Below are positions 16,994 through 25,918 of a stretch of DNA of 42,429 bases, in pieces. The first letter of the stretch is position 1, and the number at the start of each line of letters is the position of its first letter. The notes below the pieces were generated by a model. The model did no database searches. It saw nothing but the letters and a program-made list of their open reading frames with translations, and was not told the DNA's origin. This DNA comes from Acidimicrobiaceae bacterium (GTDB lineage Bacteria > Actinomycetota > Acidimicrobiia > Acidimicrobiales > RAAP-2): contig PLWZ01000030.1 of the NCBI GenBank assembly GCA_003151235.1, forward strand, positions 1 to 42,429. The letters run 5' to 3'. The position numbers were made by a program, and so were the translations under genes.

Positions 16994-17044
16994 CGCTTCG
17001 ATCTCAACGGCTGAAGGTCGCGAGAACCGGGGGGCGGTGGCTCA

Positions 17045-19378
17045 GTGCAAGCAACGCCCGTAGTCTCCGACCAACGCCCCTCAGGGTCGCCGCTGGAGCG
17101 GGCCAAGGGCCTCTTCAACTCGGCACGATCCCAGCTCGGATGGGCCGCGGGGGCCGTCCTCGTCTGGGTCATCCTCGACCACGTCCTGAGCAAGGGCCTG
17201 CCGGTCGGCATCGTCCTTCTCGGGGTCATCTACGGATCGATCTACGCCCTTCTCGCGATGGGCATCGTCCTCATCTACCGGGGCAACCGCATCATCAACT
17301 TTGCCCAGGCCCAGATGGGTGTCATCGCAGCGATCATCGCCATCGAGATGAACGTCACGTACGACATCAACTTCGTGCTGTCGTTCCTGATCGGGATCGC
17401 CGCCGCCGTGATCATCGGGGCGATCCTCAGCCTCTTGCCCCGGCACTTCCGGCGGAGCTCCCGGCTGATCCTGACCGTGGCCACGATCGGCCTCGCTCAG
17501 GCGTTCGCCGGCATCGCGGCCATCTTGCCGATCCTGTTCTGCAACCCCGCGGTCAACACGGCCTGCACCACCGCGGCGGCCCACCAGACCTTCAACACCC
17601 CGCTGCACTCGCAGTTCACGATCAACCCGGTGGTGTTCTCGGGCAACGACATCGTGGCCTTCGTCGGGACGGCGGTCATCGTCGTCGCCCTGGCCCTGTT
17701 CATGCGCAGGTCCAAGTACGGGCTCGCGATCAGGGCGGCGTCCGAGAACGGGGAGCGGGCCACCCTGCTCGGCGTCCCGGTTCCCCGGCTCGACACCATC
17801 ATCTGGGTCGTTGCTGCCGTGCTCTCGACGGTGGCGATCCTCCTCCAGACCCCTGTGCTCGGCTTCGGCGGGTTCCAGACGGTTTCGACGACCGGCGACG
17901 ACGTGTTGATCCGCATCCTGGCCGCCGCCGTCATCGGCCGCATGGATTCCATGCCGAGGACCGCCGTCGCGGCGATCGGCATCGGCATCTTCGATGCGGG
18001 CGCCACCTGGACCTATTCGAATACCACCTTCGTCGATGCGACCCTGGTGCTGGTCATCATCGCGGCGCTGCTGCTGCAGCGGAAGAGCTACTCGCGGATC
18101 AGCGAGTCCGACCAGTCGACGTGGCGCTCGGTGGCGGCGGTCCGGCCGATCCCGAGGGCCCTCGCCGCGCTTCCCGAGGTTCGCTGGACGCTCCGGGGCT
18201 CCAAGATCGTGCTGGCGGCCGTGGCCGTCCTCCTGCCGCTGCTGATATCGGACAGCCAGACCTACCTCGCCTCGATCATCCTCATCTACGCCATAGTCGG
18301 CTTGTCGCTGCTCGTCCTCACGGGGTGGACCGGCCAGATCTCGCTCGGGCAGTTCGCGATCTCGGGGTTAGCCGGCGCGGTGGCGGCCGACCTCTATGCG
18401 CGCCACGGGTGGGACTTCTTTGCCGCCCTCGTCGTCGCGATCCTGGTCGGGGCCTTCGTGGCCCTCCTGATCGGTGTCGCGGCGCTGCGAATACAGGGCC
18501 CGTTCCTCGCCGTAACGACGCTCGCCTTCGGGATCTGCGCGTCCACGTATCTGCTCTCGCCGTCCTATCTGACCTGGCTGGTCACGCCGACGGCCAACCG
18601 ACCATCGATCTTCGGGAACGCCGGCCTGCTGTCGACCGACAAGGACATGTACTACTTCTGCCTGATCGGCTTCTTCCTGGTCTTGATGGCGGTGCGGTCG
18701 CTGCGACGGAGCCGGGTCGGGCGCAGCCTCATCGCGACCCGTGACAACGAGGCCGCCGCCCGCGCGACGGCGCTCAACACGACCCGCCAGAAGGTCAGCG
18801 CGTTCTTGATCTCCGGAGCCATCGCCGGGTTCGCCGGGGTCTTGTTCGTCGTCCAGGCCCAGGGCGTCAACAACGGGTCGTTCACGCCCGACATCAACAT
18901 CGCGCTGTTCACCATGGTGGTCATCGGGGGCCTCGGCTCCCTGCCCGGGGTCATCGTGGGCGCCTTTGCCGTCTGGAGCGCGATGTACTTCCTTCCGGCC
19001 GGGTGGTCCCAGATCGTGAACGGCGGCGGGATCCTGCTCCTGTTGATCTTCCTGCCCGAGGGGCTCGGCGGCGTCATGTATCGGATCCGAGACACGTTGC
19101 TGGCTCTGGCGGCCCGTCGGCGACATATGACCGTCCAGGGGCTGCGCATCGGTGACGAGGTGCCCGACGGGCAGGTCGGGGAGGGCATCTTGGTGTCGAC
19201 GGCGGCGGTCGCGGCCGAACACCTCGAGCAGGCGACGCGGGCCGGGGGGACCGGGGATCTGCTCGCACCCGAGCCCCGCGAGTCGCGCTCGGGCGCCGGC
19301 GGCGGCCCGACGACGATCCGATCCGACGATGCAGACATGAGCGCCCCCGACGTCCGGGGCCCATACACCGAGCCGTGA
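17045..19378 (+). CDS. Fused LivH-LivM branched-chain-type ABC permease
   Basis: This 777-residue protein has a GTG start. Residues about 25-330 are a LivH-like permease (multiple hydrophobic helices, YGSIYALLAMGIVLIYRGN, and the cytoplasmic loop KYGLAIRAASENGERATLLG that contacts the ATPase). Residues about 380-690 are a LivM-like permease (LTGWTGQISLGQFAISGLAG; loop SLIATRDNEAAARATALN). LivH and LivM are normally separate chains, so one polypeptide here supplies the whole membrane channel. A hydrophilic C-terminal tail of about 85 residues follows the last helix and matches nothing I know. The gene overlaps the next one by GTGA, so the permease and the ATPase fusion are translationally coupled. 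Confidence 0.9.
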   Translation: MQATPVVSDQRPSGSPLERAKGLFNSARSQLGWAAGAVLVWVILDHVLSKGLPVGIVLLGVIYGSIYALLAMGIVLIYRGNRIINFAQAQMGVIAAIIAIEMNVTYDINFVLSFLIGIAAAVIIGAILSLLPRHFRRSSRLILTVATIGLAQAFAGIAAILPILFCNPAVNTACTTAAAHQTFNTPLHSQFTINPVVFSGNDIVAFVGTAVIVVALALFMRRSKYGLAIRAASENGERATLLGVPVPRLDTIIWVVAAVLSTVAILLQTPVLGFGGFQTVSTTGDDVLIRILAAAVIGRMDSMPRTAVAAIGIGIFDAGATWTYSNTTFVDATLVLVIIAALLLQRKSYSRISESDQSTWRSVAAVRPIPRALAALPEVRWTLRGSKIVLAAVAVLLPLLISDSQTYLASIILIYAIVGLSLLVLTGWTGQISLGQFAISGLAGAVAADLYARHGWDFFAALVVAILVGAFVALLIGVAALRIQGPFLAVTTLAFGICASTYLLSPSYLTWLVTPTANRPSIFGNAGLLSTDKDMYYFCLIGFFLVLMAVRSLRRSRVGRSLIATRDNEAAARATALNTTRQKVSAFLISGAIAGFAGVLFVVQAQGVNNGSFTPDINIALFTMVVIGGLGSLPGVIVGAFAVWSAMYFLPAGWSQIVNGGGILLLLIFLPEGLGGVMYRIRDTLLALAARRRHMTVQGLRIGDEVPDGQVGEGILVSTAAVAAEHLEQATRAGGTGDLLAPEPRESRSGAGGGPTTIRSDDADMSAPDVRGPYTEP

Positions 19379-22300
19379 CACTGACCGCACCGGCCGCCGT
19401 GGCCGACCCGAAGCTGGACCGCGACCGCCTGTCGCCCTTCGATCTCCGACGTCTGACGGCGCCCTATCCGGTCGTCCCGCTCCTCGTCCTCATGGGGTTC
19501 AACGCCGTCCTGTCGATGGCGGGGGCCCTGGTCGCGCTCCAGATCGTCGGGATCCAGGCCGGGTACCACTCCGAGCTGATCGTGCTGACCGGTGCGGTCG
19601 TCCAGCAGGTCCAGCTGGGCATCGGCCCGGACCTGCCCGTCGCCATCGCGGCCAACCGTGGGAGCCGTTGGCGCACGGTCACCGGTGGCGTCGTGGTCTT
19701 CGCGGCGCTCGCGGCGCTGCTCGGTATCGCCGGCCTGGTGACCAACACCGTCATCTTGTACTTCGGCGTCTTCGGCGTGGTCTCGATCTCGGGGGCGTTC
19801 ACCTCGACCCAGCACGGGGCGATCGCGCAGTACTACCCGATCGAGGTGCGCACCCGCGCGGTCCTCGCCCACCGCTTCATCGGGGTCACCGCCGTCGCCG
19901 CGGCCGCGCCCGTCGCGTTCGCGTTCGGGACCGGGTTCGCCTGGCAGGCGCCGTTCCTCACGTTGGCCGGGATCGGTCTGGTGCTGGTTGCGATCGGGCT
20001 GCGGGTCCTGCCGCTGCGACCCGAGAAGGGCGCCGTCGCCGACCCGGACGCTGCTCCCGACACCGCCGAGGGCCCGGCGACGCTCCCCGAGGCCGCCCGG
20101 GTGCTGTTCTCGGTCCCGTCGATCAACTCCTTGTACAGGTCCCTGCCGCTCCTCTCGGTGACCTTCTTCGGGGTCGCGTTCTACACCGGCAACCTCTACA
20201 TCAACGTGTTCCACCAGAACGCGGCCAGCCGCGATTTGGCCATCGACCTGGCGGCGGCCGGCGCCGCGGTGGGCGTGCTCCTGGCCGTCTTCATCATGCC
20301 GGGGCTCTTCCGGGCCGATCCGACCCGCGGCATGCGCATGGTCACGCGGGGGGCGTTCACAGCGTTCTTGGCCGCGGTGCTCCTGGCCGTGAGCCCCGCC
20401 TTCGGGCTCACCGTGGCCGCCAACATCTTGTTCTCGGCCTCGGCAGCCTGGGTGGTCGCGGGCGTCTACGCGGCGCTGTCGGTGGCGCTGCCGGCCCGCC
20501 TGATGACGCTCGGCTACGCGCTCAGCTCGCTCTGGCTCACGCTCGGGGTACTGCTCATCGGCCCGGTCGGGACCGCCGGGACGACGCTGGCCGCCGCGAT
20601 CGGCACCGACTTCGGCTACCGGGCCAGCTTCTGGCTGTTCGCACCGCTCCTCTTGATGGGCACCGGTGTGCTGCGGCGGTCCAGCCGCTATCTCGCCGCG
20701 GACATCGAGCGGCTCGATGCGTCGGTCGAGGCCGACATCAAGGTGCGCCGGGACCGCATCGAGGGCCACGGCAAGCTGCTCATGGCCCGGGGGATCGAGG
20801 CCGGCTACGACAACGTCCGGGTGTTGTTCGGGGTCGACTTCGACATCGACGACGGCGAGATGGTCGCCGTCCTCGGGACCAACGGCGCCGGGAAGTCCAC
20901 ACTCGTCAAGACGCTGTGCGGGCTGATCGTGCCGACCGCCGGTGAGGTGCTCTTCGACGGGCACCCGATCACGACGCTCGACCCCGGCCGCATCGTGAAG
21001 ATGGGCATCGCCATGGTGCCGGGCGACCGGGGCATCTTCCCGGGGCTGACCACCGCCGACAACCTGAAGATGGCCGGCTGGCTCTACGAGCGCCAGGGCG
21101 ACCACGTGAAGCAGGCCACCAAGGCGGTGCTCGGATACTTCCCGGCGCTCAACAACCGCCTCAGCACCCCGGCCGGGAGTCTGTCGGGCGGGGAGCAGCA
21201 GATGCTGAGCCTGGCCATGGCCTTCATCGCCCAGCCTCGCCTGATGATCATCGACGAGCTCTCGCTCGGGCTCGCGCCGACGGTGATCGAGTCGTTGCTC
21301 GAGATCGTGAAGGACATCAACGAGCGGGGGACAGCGGTCATCCTGGTCGAGCAGTCGGTCAACCTCGCGCTCCGGATGTGCCACCGGGCCACGTTCATGG
21401 AGAAGGGCCAGGTCGTCTTCCAGGGCTCGACCTCCGAGCTGGTCGAGCACGAGGAGCTCGTCCGCTCGGTGCTCTTGGAGGGGGCCCGCCAACGGGCCGA
21501 CAGCGCCGAGCTGGCCGTCGGCAACCAGCCGGCCTATGCGAAAGGCGAGGGCGGCGGCGTGTTGTCGAGCACCTCGCTCGGCAGCCTGCGCATCGAGGAC
21601 GCCCGGGCCGCGGCCCGCAGCCAGGAGAAGGGCGTCGTCCTGTCGGCCGAGGGGATCGTCAAGCGGTTCGGCGGGGTGCTGGCGGTCGACGACGTGAGCC
21701 TCGAACTCAACAACGGCGAGATCCTCGGGCTCATCGGTCCGAACGGCGCCGGGAAGACCACCGTGTTCGAGATCATCTCGGGCCAGCTGCGCCCGAACGC
21801 AGGCGTGGTCGAAATGTTCTCGACCGACATCAGCGACTGGCCAGCCCACAAGCGCTCCGAGTTCGGTCTCGGCCGCTCCTTCCAGGCCGCCCGCCTGTGG
21901 CCCGGCCTGACGGTCCAAGAGACGGTGTCGTTGGCCGTGGCCCGCCGCGTCACCTCGCCGGGGATCATCTCGACGATGGCGTGTCTGCCGACGGTGGGCC
22001 GGGCCGAGAAGCGGGTCGCGGTCGCGGCCGAAGAGGTCATCGACATGCTCGGCCTCGGGGACTTCAAGGACAGGCTCGGCTCGGACCTCTCGACCGGGCT
22101 GCGCCGCCTCCTCGAGCTGGCGGTGATCGTGGCCCAACGCCCGTCGGTGGTGCTGCTCGACGAGCCCTCGGCCGGGTTGGCCCAGGCCGAGACCGAGGCG
22201 CTCGCCCCGGTTCTCCGTGACATCCGCATCGGCCTCCGCTGCAGCCTGATGCTCATCGAGCACGACATGGGGCTCACCCGGGCGCTGGCCGACCGCATCG

Positions 22301-22401
22301 TCGCCCTCGACACCGGGGCGGTCGTGGCCGTGGGCGAGCCCGAAGAGGTGCTCCGACACCCGCGGGTGATCGAGTCCTACCTCGGTGCTGCGGCGGTCTG
22401 A
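19375..22401 (+). CDS. MFS-LivF-LivG triple fusion (major facilitator domain plus two ABC ATPases)
   Basis: This 1008-residue protein starts at a GTG overlapping the previous TGA. Residues about 25-440 are a hydrophobic MFS-like domain of 10-12 helices, with no N-terminal ATPase motif. Residues about 465-690 are a LivF-type ATPase: Walker A GTNGAGKST (about 501-509), signature LSGGEQQM (about 603) and Walker B LMIIDELSLGL. Residues about 755-1008 are a LivG-type ATPase: Walker A GPNGAGKTT (about 788), signature LSTGLRRLLELA (about 905) and Walker B VVLLDEPSAGL. Both nucleotide sites look intact. With the LivHM fusion this supplies both ATPases of the importer. The MFS part might be a second, separately energised carrier, a regulator or a membrane anchor; its role is not known to me. 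Confidence 0.88.
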   Translation: MTLTAPAAVADPKLDRDRLSPFDLRRLTAPYPVVPLLVLMGFNAVLSMAGALVALQIVGIQAGYHSELIVLTGAVVQQVQLGIGPDLPVAIAANRGSRWRTVTGGVVVFAALAALLGIAGLVTNTVILYFGVFGVVSISGAFTSTQHGAIAQYYPIEVRTRAVLAHRFIGVTAVAAAAPVAFAFGTGFAWQAPFLTLAGIGLVLVAIGLRVLPLRPEKGAVADPDAAPDTAEGPATLPEAARVLFSVPSINSLYRSLPLLSVTFFGVAFYTGNLYINVFHQNAASRDLAIDLAAAGAAVGVLLAVFIMPGLFRADPTRGMRMVTRGAFTAFLAAVLLAVSPAFGLTVAANILFSASAAWVVAGVYAALSVALPARLMTLGYALSSLWLTLGVLLIGPVGTAGTTLAAAIGTDFGYRASFWLFAPLLLMGTGVLRRSSRYLAADIERLDASVEADIKVRRDRIEGHGKLLMARGIEAGYDNVRVLFGVDFDIDDGEMVAVLGTNGAGKSTLVKTLCGLIVPTAGEVLFDGHPITTLDPGRIVKMGIAMVPGDRGIFPGLTTADNLKMAGWLYERQGDHVKQATKAVLGYFPALNNRLSTPAGSLSGGEQQMLSLAMAFIAQPRLMIIDELSLGLAPTVIESLLEIVKDINERGTAVILVEQSVNLALRMCHRATFMEKGQVVFQGSTSELVEHEELVRSVLLEGARQRADSAELAVGNQPAYAKGEGGGVLSSTSLGSLRIEDARAAARSQEKGVVLSAEGIVKRFGGVLAVDDVSLELNNGEILGLIGPNGAGKTTVFEIISGQLRPNAGVVEMFSTDISDWPAHKRSEFGLGRSFQAARLWPGLTVQETVSLAVARRVTSPGIISTMACLPTVGRAEKRVAVAAEEVIDMLGLGDFKDRLGSDLSTGLRRLLELAVIVAQRPSVVLLDEPSAGLAQAETEALAPVLRDIRIGLRCSLMLIEHDMGLTRALADRIVALDTGAVVAVGEPEEVLRHPRVIESYLGAAAV

Positions 22402-22421
22402 GCATTCCAGGGAGTCATGAC

Positions 22422-23675
22422 GTGAAGAGATCCCGCGAGCGTTTGAGCCGGCGCCACGCCAGGTTGCTGCTCGGCGTGGCCGTGGCCGGCGTGGCGTTGA
22501 CCGCGTGCAACTCCACGTCCCACACCGTGCCGACGACCGTTCTGGCCCCGCCGCCGGGGTGCGACACCTCCCGGGTCATCGTGGTCGGCGCGTCGCTCGA
22601 CCTCTCGGGACCCGGGGCGCAACTGGGTCACCAATACCTGACCGGCCTCGAGCTCGGGATCGCCAAGGTCAACGCGGCCGACGGTGTCCCGCCGCACAAC
22701 AGCTGCTTCGAGCTGATGTACAAGGACAACAAGGGCAACCCGGCCGTCGACACCCAGGCGGTCCTCAACTTCGTGGACTCGGAGAAGGCCGCGATCGTCG
22801 TCAGCAGCTTCCTCAACTCCGCCACCGACAGCTACCTCGGACAGCTGGGCGTCGCCGAGGTCAGCCTCTCGACGCTGCAGGACACGTTCGAGCCGAAGGG
22901 CTTCCCGAACACCTACCCGATGACCGCCTCGATGCAGTCACAGGCCTTCGTCATCGGCAACGAGCTAAAGAAGGAGAAGGTGACCTCGGTCGGCCTCATC
23001 GTCACGGACGACGCGTCGAGTAGGCAGGGTGCGGCGCATCTCGCCTTGGTGGCCTCGGCGGACGGCTTCACGATCACCGCTCGGGCATCGGTGTCGACGT
23101 CGGGCGGGGGTGCTTCGGCCGCCGTCGCAGAGGTCAAGGCGAGCCACCCGAAGGCGCTGGTGGTGCTCGACGACACCGGAGCGGTGGCGTCCGTGCTCTC
23201 GGCCCGCTCATCGCTCGGTTGGAAGGTGCCGGTGATCGCCGGCCCGACCGCTACCTTCTCGAGCGTGTTCTCCAGGATCGGCGGGGACCTCGCGGGCGTG
23301 TCGGTCGCCGTGCCGACCGGCGCCGTGACGGGGACCGGCCCCGCCTCGGGCATCACGCTCCGGTTCCAAAAGAAGCTGGCCGCCCACCTCGGCGGGCAGA
23401 TCCAGGGATCGATCATCCCGTACGCGCAGACCTACGACGCCATGAACATGATGGCCAACGCGGCCGTCGGGGCCTTGGGGATCACGGCCACCGACATCAC
23501 CACGTTCCTCCAGAACGCCAACTTCGAGGGGGTGCTGGCGTCGTATACGTACACCTCGGGCGCCCACGCGGGCATCTCGGCGTCGGACCAGACCGTGGTG
23601 TCGCTCAACACGCTCTCGAACGGGTTACTCAGCCCACCGCCCAAGCCCAAGAAGGCGGCCAAGAAGGCCGGCTGA
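22422..23675 (+). CDS. ABC transporter substrate-binding lipoprotein, branched-chain amino-acid type
   Basis: This 417-residue protein has a GTG start 20 bp after the MFS-ATPase fusion, with a GGGAG site. The signal sequence ends in a lipobox (VALTACNS, Cys29), so the protein is anchored to the outer face of the membrane, as expected for a Gram-positive-type binding protein. The mature part is a type 1 periplasmic-binding fold (VIVVGASLDLSGPGAQLG near the N-terminus, YAQTYDAMNMMANAA late), close to LivK length. It ends with a Lys-rich tail (KPKKAAKKAG). It is the third gene of the permease operon and the most likely cognate binding protein for that importer. Confidence 0.88.
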   Translation: MKRSRERLSRRHARLLLGVAVAGVALTACNSTSHTVPTTVLAPPPGCDTSRVIVVGASLDLSGPGAQLGHQYLTGLELGIAKVNAADGVPPHNSCFELMYKDNKGNPAVDTQAVLNFVDSEKAAIVVSSFLNSATDSYLGQLGVAEVSLSTLQDTFEPKGFPNTYPMTASMQSQAFVIGNELKKEKVTSVGLIVTDDASSRQGAAHLALVASADGFTITARASVSTSGGGASAAVAEVKASHPKALVVLDDTGAVASVLSARSSLGWKVPVIAGPTATFSSVFSRIGGDLAGVSVAVPTGAVTGTGPASGITLRFQKKLAAHLGGQIQGSIIPYAQTYDAMNMMANAAVGALGITATDITTFLQNANFEGVLASYTYTSGAHAGISASDQTVVSLNTLSNGLLSPPPKPKKAAKKAG

Positions 23676-23835
23676 TCCCAGAGGGGCGTTCCAGAAGAAG
23701 GGTTCCCGGGCGGCGAAGTGTGAATTCGTCTACCGCACGCGATCGAAACCACACCAAACGACGCGACAGTCTGATTTTGGAACGATCGAGGCACGAGACG
23801 ATCTCGAATATCCCTTTCCGAGCAAGAGGCGGCCG

Positions 23836-24768
23836 TCAATCACCAACCTTGACCTGGATGGATCTCTGTGGTCGCGGTATCCACTCTCCCGCCTCGGGAT
23901 ACCAGCTCCCGACTGCCGAACCGTCCAGCACGGGATCGAGAAACGGACCGGCGATCGCGAGCGCTTCGTCGAGCGTGTTGGCCGAAGGTCTGACTGCTCG
24001 CCGTGTCGCTCTGGCGAAGCCGCCCTCCCACAGTGCGCGATCGGGCACCGTAAAGCGCTTGGACAACTGGAGGCCGCGGCGATCGATCTCTGACAGGATC
24101 GCAACGCGCTGCTCGCTCGCCGTTACGTGAACCGAAACGATCAGCTCCACCAGGTCGATCAGGTCCCTGAACCGGGTCGACGCCCGACCGTCCCCGTGCG
24201 GTTCGATGATCGCCGCAACCTTGTCGGCAATGTGGTCGACGAGGGGATAGGCACGGTCTCCCGGCTGGTTGATTCCGGGCACCGAGATTGCCCGACCGAT
24301 GGTACATGATCTGGCACCCCGGTCATCCGCACCCCCGTCCAAACCAAATCGATGTTGAAAGTTGCCCACGGCGTCGCACCGATCCACGCGGTTACTGGGT
24401 ACCGCGTTCCGCCTGTACCACCCGACAAGGTCTCTCCTCCGCCGATGTCGAACCGGAACCAGTCGCCGAGGTCCAGCTCAGCACCGGCTCGCAGTTCGCT
24501 CTCGACCATCGTTCGCTCCGCGTCGCGATAGACATCGACGTCGGTTGAGTGGCGAACGGAGACCTGGCGGGCGAGCAAAGGCAACGGCGCCTTTGAGGAC
24601 CCAACCGTCGTCGATGGCGTAGAGCCGGGTGAGCAGCCGGTCGTAGGCAAACTGGCGCTGGAGTTCCGTGAGAGTCCACGGTCCTATCGGCGTTGCGACC
24701 GCCCTCAGCCGGTTGGTCACCGCCTGTCGAAGCGCTCGCGGCGACGCGTATGCCCTCTCGGCAGTCAT
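23836..24768 (-). pseudogene. AbiEii-type nucleotidyltransferase toxin, interrupted by two compensating frameshifts
   Basis: The ATG at 24768 overlaps the stop of the AbiEi-like gene (ATGA). The first frame reads through YDRLLTRLYAIDDGWVLKGA, typical of the AbiEii N-terminus. Sense then continues in another frame from about 24600 (LLARQVSVRHSTDVDVYRDAE, with the S-T-D-V-D nucleotidyltransferase motif, up to FNIDLVWTGVRMTGVPD). Near 24300 it returns to the original frame (RAISVPGINQPGDRAYPL, HIADKVAAIIE, RFRDLIDL) and runs to 23836. An apparent one-base gain followed by a one-base loss explains this. The intact toxin would transfer nucleotides to its target and arrest growth. As read here it is broken, or the sequence has two errors. 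Confidence 0.75.
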
Positions 24769-25523
24769 ATCGCACGCCCTCGGTCAGACGATCTCGTCTT
24801 GCTCATCGCCGGGTCATCGTTTTTTGCGGATCGCGCCCGATTAATGTGGGCGCGCGCCTCATCGAGCCACTGGGGCACGTCACGGTCCGGCGCCAGTTCA
24901 AGGAGCCATCGAAGCAGGCCGAGACCGTCGTTTCGGCGCAGTCCGAACCGAGGGGCAAGTGGTGCGATGGCGTCGGCGACCGTACCCGGATAGTCCTTGA
25001 TCTCTCGAAGCGCCTGGGCAACCATCGGGGCGACAGCATCCGGCTCTTCGCCGTCCGCGAGCAGGTCGGCTGCGATCCTCGCTGGACGGGTGACCAACAG
25101 TCCGCCGAGATTGACCCAGTTTCCACGGTCGAGATGACCTCGATGGAATCTCACGTTCGCGCGGCGAGACTGGCGGCGTCGGGGGAGGATGAACTCATGG
25201 CGTTCGGCCGTAAGGTCGCCCAGTCGAAAGACGGAGGCGGCGGAGCGGTGCGACACCACGCCCTGCTCCGGTGTGCGCTCCCATACCGGCGTGTTGGGTG
25301 CGAGTTGCATCCAGGCCGCCCGAAGTTCCAGGTGGTCGGTCGGTGGTGATCCCCGCAGCCGATATACCCCGTGTGCGACCCGTTCGAGCGCCGACCTGTC
25401 GGACGCCAGGCGTGCGACGGTCGTCCAGGCCAGGCCCGCGCCCTCCGCTTGTTGGCGCGTCACGAGGCCCCACTGATCCTCGGCCAGGTTGGCAAGGAGT
25501 TCAATCGTCGCCACGTGCACCAT
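24765..25523 (-). CDS. AbiEi-family antitoxin (type IV toxin-antitoxin)
   Basis: This 252-residue protein has an ATG at 25523. The N-terminal winged-helix region (VTRQQAEGAGLAWTTVARL, then LERVAHGVYRLRG) is the hallmark of AbiEi-type antitoxins. The following segment (VVSHRSAASVFRLGDL, FHRGHLDRGNWVNLGGLLVTRPARIAADLL) matches the middle domain of that family. Such proteins both neutralise the nucleotidyltransferase toxin indirectly and repress their own promoter. A matching promoter with a duplicated element lies immediately upstream. The C-terminus overlaps the toxin start by ATGA. The reading frame is intact although the toxin is not. Confidence 0.85.
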   Translation of the reverse strand: MVHVATIELLANLAEDQWGLVTRQQAEGAGLAWTTVARLASDRSALERVAHGVYRLRGSPPTDHLELRAAWMQLAPNTPVWERTPEQGVVSHRSAASVFRLGDLTAERHEFILPRRRQSRRANVRFHRGHLDRGNWVNLGGLLVTRPARIAADLLADGEEPDAVAPMVAQALREIKDYPGTVADAIAPLAPRFGLRRNDGLGLLRWLLELAPDRDVPQWLDEARAHINRARSAKNDDPAMSKTRSSDRGRAI

Positions 25524-25531
25524 ATATCTTC

Positions 25532-25560
25532 ATTATATAGCGATATAGCCATACTTTGCA
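25532..25560 (-). promoter_or_regulatory. Promoter of the AbiE-like pair, apparently leaderless
   Basis: On the minus strand TGCAAA (25555-25560) and TATAAT (25532-25537) are separated by 17 bases. The -10 is a perfect consensus. The expected start of transcription falls at or within a few bases of the ATG at 25523, and no ribosome site is present, so the message is probably leaderless or nearly so. The surrounding 100 bases are strikingly AT-rich compared with the rest of the window. Confidence 0.6.
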
Positions 25561-25564
25561 GCTC
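25538..25564. repeat. Direct repeat copy 1 at the AbiE-like promoter
   Basis: This is a 27-nt element, TAGCG-5 nt-GCCATACTTTGCAGCTC on the plus strand. Copy 2 lies 53 bp away at 25591-25617 and differs only in the 5 central-left bases. Copy 1 covers the -35 and spacer of the promoter, which suits a repressor site. Confidence 0.75.
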
Positions 25565-25590
25565 TATTTACCTCATAGAACTGCTAAATC

Positions 25591-25617
25591 TAGCGTTTTC
25601 GCCATACTTTGCAGCTC
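25591..25617. repeat. Direct repeat copy 2 upstream of the AbiE-like promoter
   Basis: The outer 5 and inner 17 bases are identical to copy 1 at 25538-25564; only the 5 bases between them differ (TTTTC instead of ATATA). No -10 lies at the matching distance, so this looks like an auxiliary protein-binding site and not a second promoter. Confidence 0.7.
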
Positions 25618-25700
25618 AATGGATCTGTCTGGTCGACTCCACAATCTCAGAAAACTGGTCAACCTCGGGCTCGCCTACAACGGAACATGGCAGCTCAGGT

Positions 25701-25732
25701 CGGTCTGAGCGCGGACGCGCAAGCTCAGACCG
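25701..25732. terminator. Perfect 10-bp hairpin in the 415-bp intergenic region
   Basis: CGGTCTGAGC (25701-25710) pairs with GCTCAGACCG (25723-25732) around a 12-base loop. On the plus strand it is followed by TCAAAAGG and has no U-run. It lies between the AbiE-like promoter and the end of the binding-protein gene. The rest of 25618-25938 has no gene I can support. Confidence 0.35.
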
Positions 25733-25881
25733 TCAAAAGGGACCGCTCTTCGGGCAGGGCCCACCTGGGTGACCGACTTCAACCCTCTTCGTGTCGTCAG
25801 ACATGTTCTGAGCCTGCGAGGCCGACCTACGCCTGGGACATGCTTTGTTCAACAGTCTTCTGATGTGGACCTGGTGCGATC

Positions 25882-25918
25882 CACCCGCCGCCCCTCGGTG
25901 ATCAAGGGGCGGCGGGTG
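25882..25918 (-). terminator. Perfect 14-bp hairpin after the binding-protein gene
   Basis: CACCCGCCGCCCCT (25882-25895) and its exact complement (25905-25918) enclose a 9-base loop. The structure begins about 20 bases beyond the stop of the minus-strand gene at 25939-27609, as expected for its terminator. It lacks a T-tract. Confidence 0.6.

Noticed and set aside
18652..22359. Very long open frame on the minus strand opposite the permease and MFS-ATPase genes
   Set aside because: Its composition (Arg, Gly, Asp, Glu and His rich, no domains) is typical of antisense to high-GC coding DNA, and the plus-strand genes have clear motifs throughout.
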